64,000 nucleotides of DNA from Methylomonas sp. LW13 (GTDB lineage Bacteria > Pseudomonadota > Gammaproteobacteria > Methylococcales > Methylomonadaceae): the NCBI RefSeq assembly GCF_016865255.1, contig NZ_CP033381.1:4712001-4776000 (forward strand), given 5' to 3'. Position numbers and translations under genes: made by a program. This document shows, piece after piece, positions 59,517-64,000 of this stretch (the first letter of the stretch is position 1; the number at the start of each line of letters is the position of its first letter). A model generated the notes under the pieces. The model was not told the origin of the DNA. It did not search any database and saw only the letters and a program-made list of their open reading frames with translations.

Positions 59517-60248
59517 TCAGCGAAACAGTGTCCGTCCACCATCTACCGTCAGTACTTGGCCGGTAATATAATCGGCGCTGCCAACCAAAAACCTTACTGC
59601 TTTGGCAATATCGCCTGCTTCGCCGCGACGCTGCAAGGCCACTTTTTTTAAGATATCAACCCGCTCCGCTTCGGTCACATCTTGCTCGGGCCATAAAATG
59701 GCCCCCGGAGCCACTGCATTAACGCGAACTTCCGGCGCCATTTCCCTGGCCAATATCCGCGTCATCGCCACTAAGCCGGCTTTAGTCATGCTGTAAATCG
59801 GAAAGCCCGGCAAACCTGTCTCTGCGTGAATATCAGCGATATTAACCACACAGCCGTGCTTAGCCTTTAATGACGGCCATAACGCTTGCGTCAAAAAAAA
59901 CGGCGCTTTCAGATTGCTAGCCATTGTCATATCCCAGTCCTGTTCCGTCACTTGCCCAAGCGGCACGGATTGAAACAACGACGCGTTATTCACCAAAACA
60001 TCGACACCATCCCACTCAGCCACTGCATCTTCGACCAACTTCTGGACGCTGGTAAGCACCGATAAATCGGCGTTTAACACCCGTGCCGATTCGGCGCGCA
60101 CGGCGTTCAACTCGGCAGCTAAACGTAAAGCGTCTGCATCGGAGCGGTTGTAATGCAAAATCACATTACAACCCTCGCCGTGCAGTAAGTGGGCACACGC
60201 CGCACCAATGCGTCTTGCCGCACCGGTTATCAGCACATTTTTGGGCAT
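59517..60248 (-). CDS. FolM-like pteridine reductase (SDR family)
   Basis: A 243-residue short-chain reductase with the nucleotide motif VLITGAARRIGAACAHLLHG (the GAARRIG form is typical of pteridine reductases), NNAS, and the active-site YSMTKAGL. It ends TGQVLTVDGGRTLFR. The neighbouring folB and folK support reduction of dihydromonapterin or dihydrofolate (FolM role), but the exact substrate is inferred. Confidence 0.85.
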   Translation of the reverse strand: MPKNVLITGAARRIGAACAHLLHGEGCNVILHYNRSDADALRLAAELNAVRAESARVLNADLSVLTSVQKLVEDAVAEWDGVDVLVNNASLFQSVPLGQVTEQDWDMTMASNLKAPFFLTQALWPSLKAKHGCVVNIADIHAETGLPGFPIYSMTKAGLVAMTRILAREMAPEVRVNAVAPGAILWPEQDVTEAERVDILKKVALQRRGEAGDIAKAVRFLVGSADYITGQVLTVDGGRTLFR

Positions 60249-60548
60249 TTATTGCCCAGCGGCCGGCAAACTGGCGATCAATTTTTTCCTAATTAGATAG
60301 CAAGCTGCCAATGCGACGAATACGGGTAATTGGGTAAGTAAAAACTCAGTCACCGAATGCTTGGTTACCATGCCGGCCAATGGCACCACAATCAGCATTT
60401 TAGATAACCACCAAGTCAGCCAATACCCTATCAGACCGATCACAGACCAATTAATTAACGGGCCGCCATGATTTTTCGCCGCCATATAAAACCAAACCAA
60501 GGTCAAAATACCGCATAACTTAGCCAGAAATAACATCTTCTCCCCCAT
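60249..60548 (-). CDS. Small four-helix membrane protein of unknown function
   Basis: About 99 residues when started at MGEKMLFLAKLCGILTLVWF; a start four codons later (MLFLAKL) or an upstream one at 60614 is possible. Three to four hydrophobic segments are seen (GLIGYWLTWWLSKMLIVVPL; FLLTQLPVFVALAACYLI). It is directly upstream of the FolM-like gene, with adjoining stop and start. I do not recognise the family. Confidence 0.7.
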   Translation of the reverse strand: MGEKMLFLAKLCGILTLVWFYMAAKNHGGPLINWSVIGLIGYWLTWWLSKMLIVVPLAGMVTKHSVTEFLLTQLPVFVALAACYLIRKKLIASLPAAGQ

Positions 60549-60711
60549 TTTATTGTTGTTAATATGCAAACTAAACCGTAACGCAATGTAAACCAATCCC
60601 GGCAGAAAGATCAAATCAATACCGTCAGACCCTTTATAGCTTGTGCTTCAAACTTGCAGGCTTAAAACATATAATCGCAGCCATCCTAAAACAAGAACAT
60701 GAGGAACACCC

Positions 60712-61125
60712 ATGCACGCACGTCTTTTTACCATCGCATTGCTGACTATCGGTTTCGGCAATTCTGCTTGGTCGCAATCCACACCCAGCCATGGCGGTCA
60801 CGGCGGAACCAGCGGCGGCGCAGAGGGCAGCGGCTGCATCAACGCTAAAATTAGCCGCTACACGCCGGAACATTTAGCCACAGTCAAACCGGGTTCGGAG
60901 TTTTCATTTGCGGTTTCCGGCAGCAATGGGCCGGGCCACATTCATGTCAGCATTAAACAGCAACCTGTCGCGGTTCAAATTGAAGACAAGGACACGTTCT
61001 ATTTGGTGAAAGGTAAACTGCCTGACGACCTTAAAAACACGGTCGTCAGAATCTCGGTGAAAGCCAAAGCAAAAGTCAGTAAATGCGATGCGGACGGCGG
61101 CTGGCTGCTAAAAATTGCCGAGTAA
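60712..61125 (+). CDS. Exported small protein with one cysteine pair
   Basis: A 137-residue protein with a signal peptide (MHARLFTIALLTIGFGNSAW), a Gly/His/Ser-rich start (HGGHGGTSGGAEGSGC) and a beta-rich body. Two Cys (EGSGC and VSKC) could form a disulfide. Histidines in the mature N terminus and GPGHIHVSIKQ could bind metal. I do not recognise a named family. The ATG follows an aggaacac region. Confidence 0.75.
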   Translation: MHARLFTIALLTIGFGNSAWSQSTPSHGGHGGTSGGAEGSGCINAKISRYTPEHLATVKPGSEFSFAVSGSNGPGHIHVSIKQQPVAVQIEDKDTFYLVKGKLPDDLKNTVVRISVKAKAKVSKCDADGGWLLKIAE

Positions 61126-61163
61126 TCTTAGGGCGTCATATTGGGAGGATACATTCAATAAGC

Positions 61164-61520
61164 TCAATTGAAATCCCACTCGAACAACGTCCACTTGTTG
61201 ATATTGGTGTTTTCGTCCAAATCATTTTTTTTTACATCCATCTGCTCGTCGCCGTTGGTATCCAGCATGTAGTAAGCAGGGCCAACCTGGGGCTGAATTT
61301 TCACCATGTATAGTTTGCCGTTGCGGCGAAACTCCTGGATAGTATCTTTGCCTTTACGAATAATGGTAATGTCGGGCTCCATCTCTTCCCCGGACTGCAC
61401 CGGAGCCGGTAAATCAGGCGGCTCCGGAACTGGCGCTAATTCGTTGGCATCAGGGCCTGCGGCAAAAGCAACGATCGGCAAAAACAGCATCAAGCTAAAA
61501 CCCAATAAACGAGACATCAA
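61164..61520 (-). CDS. DUF2782-family exported protein
   Basis: A 118-residue protein with a signal peptide and a Pro-rich stretch (APVPEPPDLPAPVQSGEEME). The conserved DUF2782 core is ITIIRKGKDTIQEFRRNGKL, then YMVKIQPQVGPAYYMLDTNG and KWTLFEWDF. The function is unknown; family members occur in many gammaproteobacteria near polA/thrB. Here it stands alone. Confidence 0.85.
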   Translation of the reverse strand: MMSRLLGFSLMLFLPIVAFAAGPDANELAPVPEPPDLPAPVQSGEEMEPDITIIRKGKDTIQEFRRNGKLYMVKIQPQVGPAYYMLDTNGDEQMDVKKNDLDENTNINKWTLFEWDFN

Positions 61521-61630
61521 GATCCCTGCAAAAAATTTGAATGTGGGTGGTCATGATAATACAGATTCGGTAAAGCCGCATAAATCCATGGCTTGCCGGC
61601 TCCCTTCGACACACTAAAACCAGCAGGTAT

Positions 61631-61663
61631 AAAAAAACCGGCACTTCCAAAAGAAAGTGCCGG
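61631..61663 (-). terminator. Intrinsic terminator of the TGVAKYL-repeat gene
   Basis: On the minus strand ccggcactt and aagtgccgg pair around an eight-base loop and are followed by a run of seven T (A at 61631-61637 on the plus strand). It begins 17 bases after the stop codon at 61680. Confidence 0.9.
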
Positions 61664-61679
61664 CTTCTTCAGGCAGGTA

Positions 61680-63077
61680 CTAAGCCTGTTTACGTAAGTA
61701 TTTCTCTACCCCAGTAGTTCTAGCCACGACCTCATCCTTGGACTGCAAGACTTGCTTTGCCATGTAACGCGCCACACCCGACACGCCAGGCGCATCCTTT
61801 GCTAGTGCGTCCTGTTTGGACATGTATCTGGCTACACCAGTGAGTTCTTTCGAATCCTTATCCAGCAACTCATGCTTAGTGACATATCGGCTAACCGAGC
61901 TCACTTCGGCAACAGGTTTTTGCGCTAATATTTGCTTGGCTAAATACTTGCTGACACCAGTAGGCGGCGGCAACTGTCTGGTCAATATTGCCTGCTTGGC
62001 AAGGTAACGGGCAACACCGGTTAAAGGCTCTGCCTGGCTTTGCAATTGCAACTGTTTAGCCAGATATTTGGCAACACCGGTTGGCTTTGGCGCTTGTTGG
62101 GCAGACGCAGCCTGCCTAGCCAGGTAACGCTCTACAGCGGAACCCTCAAATGCCAATTCCTCGGCCAATTCTTGCTGAGCATTTTGTTCTTGATTCAATT
62201 GGGCCTCCGCTTTTTCCTGTTGAGCTAGTGCTTCCGCTGCAACATATCGGGCAATCAAAGCCGCAGCTGCCGCTTTTCTATCCGCGGCCGCCTGCTCCGC
62301 CAAAAATTTAGCAACGCCGGTCAAAGGTGCCTGCTCTTTTAATAAGCGCTCCTGTTGAGCGACATACTTAGCCACACCGGTTACTAGTGGCGCATCTTTC
62401 GCCAACAAAGCTTGCTTGGTGACGTATTTGCTCACACCAGTTGCGATTGGCGCGTCTTTTGCCAAGACATCTTGCTTCAACACATACTTGGCAACGCCGG
62501 TAACCAATGGCGTCGAACCGCTCTGCATATTTTGCCGAATGACGTATTTAGCAACATTGGTCACCGCATGGTCTTCGCGATCATTTTTGGTAATGTATTT
62601 AGAAACCCCAGTCACCGGCGCTTCTTTAGACAAAATCGACTGCTTGATCAGGTATTTGGCAACTCGAGTAACCGGATTTTCCGCTTGTTGAGTCAGATAT
62701 TTATCGACACCCGTCGCAACCGGCTCGCTTTCGATCACCTCTTCAACAAGCTCTTCTACTACTTCGGCAACTTCTTCAATTTCTTCTTCTACTGTTTCCT
62801 CGACAACCGGATCCACGACAGCCGCCTCTTCGACGGCTTGCCGAGCTTTTTCCAATTGCGCTTGCAAGGCTAGATATTTCGCCACCCCGGTCAACGGCTG
62901 ACCGTTTTCGTCCAGCTCCGGCTTTGGCGGCTCAAGTTTTTGCAGATAACGGGCTACACCGGTCAATTGCGCGTCTTCGCTGTCGACACGAGAATAAGCT
63001 TCCGACCGACTATCACTACTGCTCGAATTGTCGAACAAAAAGCCGAATAAGCTATTCATCAAACTGTTTGTTGCCAT
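61680..63077 (-). CDS. Repeat protein with about 19 TGVAKYL-type units
   Basis: A 465-residue protein made of repeats about 18-22 residues apart with core TGVxKYLxKQ: for example LTGVARYLQKL, VTGVAKYVLKQDVLAKDAP, PTGVSKYLAKQILAQK, and TTGVEKYLRKQA at the end. Between the second and third units lies a Glu/Val-rich stretch (VEETVEEEIEEVAEVVEELV). A second non-repeat part is Gln/Glu/Ala-rich. The N terminus has MNSLFGFLFDNSSSSDSRSE, not a clear signal peptide, so the protein is probably cytosolic. Each unit looks like a short amphipathic helix with a basic face. I do not recognise the family; storage-granule, nucleoid or scaffold roles are guesses. It has its own terminator. Confidence 0.85.
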   Translation of the reverse strand: MATNSLMNSLFGFLFDNSSSSDSRSEAYSRVDSEDAQLTGVARYLQKLEPPKPELDENGQPLTGVAKYLALQAQLEKARQAVEEAAVVDPVVEETVEEEIEEVAEVVEELVEEVIESEPVATGVDKYLTQQAENPVTRVAKYLIKQSILSKEAPVTGVSKYITKNDREDHAVTNVAKYVIRQNMQSGSTPLVTGVAKYVLKQDVLAKDAPIATGVSKYVTKQALLAKDAPLVTGVAKYVAQQERLLKEQAPLTGVAKFLAEQAAADRKAAAAALIARYVAAEALAQQEKAEAQLNQEQNAQQELAEELAFEGSAVERYLARQAASAQQAPKPTGVAKYLAKQLQLQSQAEPLTGVARYLAKQAILTRQLPPPTGVSKYLAKQILAQKPVAEVSSVSRYVTKHELLDKDSKELTGVARYMSKQDALAKDAPGVSGVARYMAKQVLQSKDEVVARTTGVEKYLRKQA

Positions 63078-63156
63078 TTGAGAATACTCCTGAATGTAAT
63101 AATTGTTATGTGTCTAAACGACGAGTTCATCAAATTCACGGTATAGCCTAAAAATA

Positions 63157-63441
63157 CTAGGAACCGGCCGCGCTGAATACTACTTTAGGCTGAAAACTGG
63201 CTGCCGGGTACTTGGCATCAACTTCTGACGTCGGCTCCTGCTTTGCTTCGGCGCAAGGCGCACTAGCATTACTGGTAGCGGCGACCGGAGAACTGGCCTT
63301 GGCTACCTCCGCAATAGCAGGATCTCTGTAGAGAACCTTAGGTTGAAAATCCGCGGCAGGATATTCCTGGGCACTGACAGCAGCCGATGCAGCAAACAGC
63401 AAGCCCGTTAAAAACTTCTTAATCAATTGCGTGTTTATCAT
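63157..63441 (-). CDS. Small exported protein with two YPAAxFQPKV motifs
   Basis: A 94-residue protein with a signal peptide ending near SAAVSAQ. The mature part has the same motif at each end, YPAADFQPKVLY and YPAASFQPKVVF, joined by an Ala/Ser-rich linker with one Cys (SAPCAEAK). The function is unknown. It lies between the repeat protein gene and the transketolase gene on the same strand, with 79 bases of spacer on each side. Confidence 0.8.
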   Translation of the reverse strand: MINTQLIKKFLTGLLFAASAAVSAQEYPAADFQPKVLYRDPAIAEVAKASSPVAATSNASAPCAEAKQEPTSEVDAKYPAASFQPKVVFSAAGS

Positions 63442-63518
63442 GATTCCACCTTACTCTATTGATTAAAGACGGGCCTGCCGGCAAACTCGTCACCGACAGG
63501 CCTTTCACTTAGCGCCTA

Positions 63519-64000
63519 TTAAAGCACAGCTTCCACATTAGCGACGACATTGTCCACGGTAAAGCCGAACTCTTTGAAGAGCTGACCTGCCGGGGCCGAT
63601 TCGCCGAAACGGTCCAATCCTACGACTCTACCCGCGCTGCCGGCGTATTTCCACCAGCTGTCGGTTACTCCCGCTTCTACTACCACGCGCTGGGTCACGC
63701 TTGGCGGCAATACGCTGTCTTTGTAAGCTTGATCTTGCGCTTCGAAGACGTTGGTAGACGGTAGTGACACCACGCGGATTTTTTTGCCTTTCGCGCTCAA
63801 TGCGTCAGCGGCTTTCAACGCCAATTCCACTTCGGAACCGGTGGCAATGATGATCGCGTCCGGCGCGCCGTCGCTGTCTTTCAGGATGTAGCCCCCTTTG
63901 CTGATCGCGTCAATTTGTGCGGCGGTGCGAGGCACGTGCGGCAGGTTTTGACGAGAGAAGATCAGGGTGCTCGGTCCATCTTGACGTTCGATAGCGGCTT
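63519..64000 (-). CDS. tkt: Transketolase, C-terminal part (cut by window edge)
   Basis: About 160 C-terminal residues are visible, reading from the right edge [20 protein letters not shown] onward. The end includes [20 protein letters not shown] and [20 protein letters not shown], the transketolase C-terminal domain. It belongs to the pentose-phosphate pathway (and in methanotrophs to C1-sugar regeneration). A shorter start inside the window is not the real one, since the frame is open to the edge. An imperfect hairpin (ggcctgtcgg ... gccggcaggcc, about 63472-63503) follows the stop. Confidence 0.95.
   Translation of the reverse strand, partial: AAIERQDGPSTLIFSRQNLPHVPRTAAQIDAISKGGYILKDSDGAPDAIIIATGSEVELALKAADALSAKGKKIRVVSLPSTNVFEAQDQAYKDSVLPPSVTQRVVVEAGVTDSWWKYAGSAGRVVGLDRFGESAPAGQLFKEFGFTVDNVVANVEAVL

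Noticed and set aside
61680..63077. TGVAKYL repeats as an LPXTG-like or other sorting-signal array
   Set aside because: There is no signal peptide, no hydrophobic tail and no sortase context. The repeats are helical and charged.

Overview
The window looks like chromosomal DNA of a gammaproteobacterial methanotroph of the Methylomonas/Methylobacter kind (Methylococcales). This is an inference from gene orders, protein style and the intergenic repeats; no methane monooxygenase or other diagnostic C1 gene lies in the window. Most genes are housekeeping and tightly packed.

Region by region. 1-6.6 kb (minus strand): a truncated mgtE, then the rapZ-hpf-rpoN-lptB-lptA-lptC-kdsC-kdsD cluster, which joins LPS precursor synthesis and export to sigma-54. 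Divergent from it, 6.7-12.4 kb (plus): mlaF-mlaE-mlaD-mlaB, murA, hisG, hisD. 12.4-16.6 kb is an accessory island: an intact brnT/brnA toxin-antitoxin pair with a palindromic operator; a remnant of a second brnT with an HTH antitoxin gene; an AT-rich pair of unknown genes; a PEP-CTERM surface protein; and four copies (A to D) of a structured repeat. 16.6-18.7 kb holds oxyR and a DUF815 ATPase. 18.7-28.8 kb is the most unusual block. A response regulator and a hybrid kinase face a six-gene plus-strand operon whose genes all overlap by 1-4 bases: a RACo/RamA-type corrinoid activator, a corrinoid protein, a UroD/MtaA-like methyltransferase, a DUF1638 protein, a histidine kinase, and a REC-PAS-GGDEF-EAL protein. 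This seems to tie a corrinoid methyl-transfer module directly to two-component and cyclic-di-GMP signalling.

28.8-34.4 kb (minus) covers copper and sulfur handling: an HMA-TauE/SafE protein, a Tat-exported Met-rich multicopper oxidase, and a TauE-persulfide dioxygenase pair behind a candidate sigma-54 promoter. The divergent FisR-like sigma-54 activator (34.7-36.1 kb) is the likely regulator of that pair. 36.1-45.8 kb (minus) is an N-type (alternative F-type) ATPase locus, atpDCQ..BE..FAG. It is interrupted by a MltD-like lipoprotein gene and by an opposite-strand acyltransferase/SGNH gene, and no atpR is visible.

46-52.4 kb carries a small zinc-ribbon protein, a lipoprotein, a CPBP protease, rsmE, bioA and the S-adenosylmethionine cycle pair metK-ahcY. 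52.4-56.9 kb is the macromolecular-synthesis operon rpsU-yqeY-dnaG-rpoD followed by a CAU-anticodon tRNA, with tsaD divergent from rpsU. 58-60.6 kb holds plsY and the folate genes folB, folK and a FolM-like reductase. The end of the window has small secreted proteins, a 465-residue protein built of about 19 TGVAKYL-type repeats, and the 3' part of a transketolase gene.

The best candidates for something undescribed are the corrinoid-signalling operon, the structured repeat family that sandwiches cargo genes, the interrupted N-ATPase locus, the TGVAKYL repeat protein and the AT-rich gene pair. No CRISPR array, rRNA gene, complete insertion sequence or convincing riboswitch was seen.
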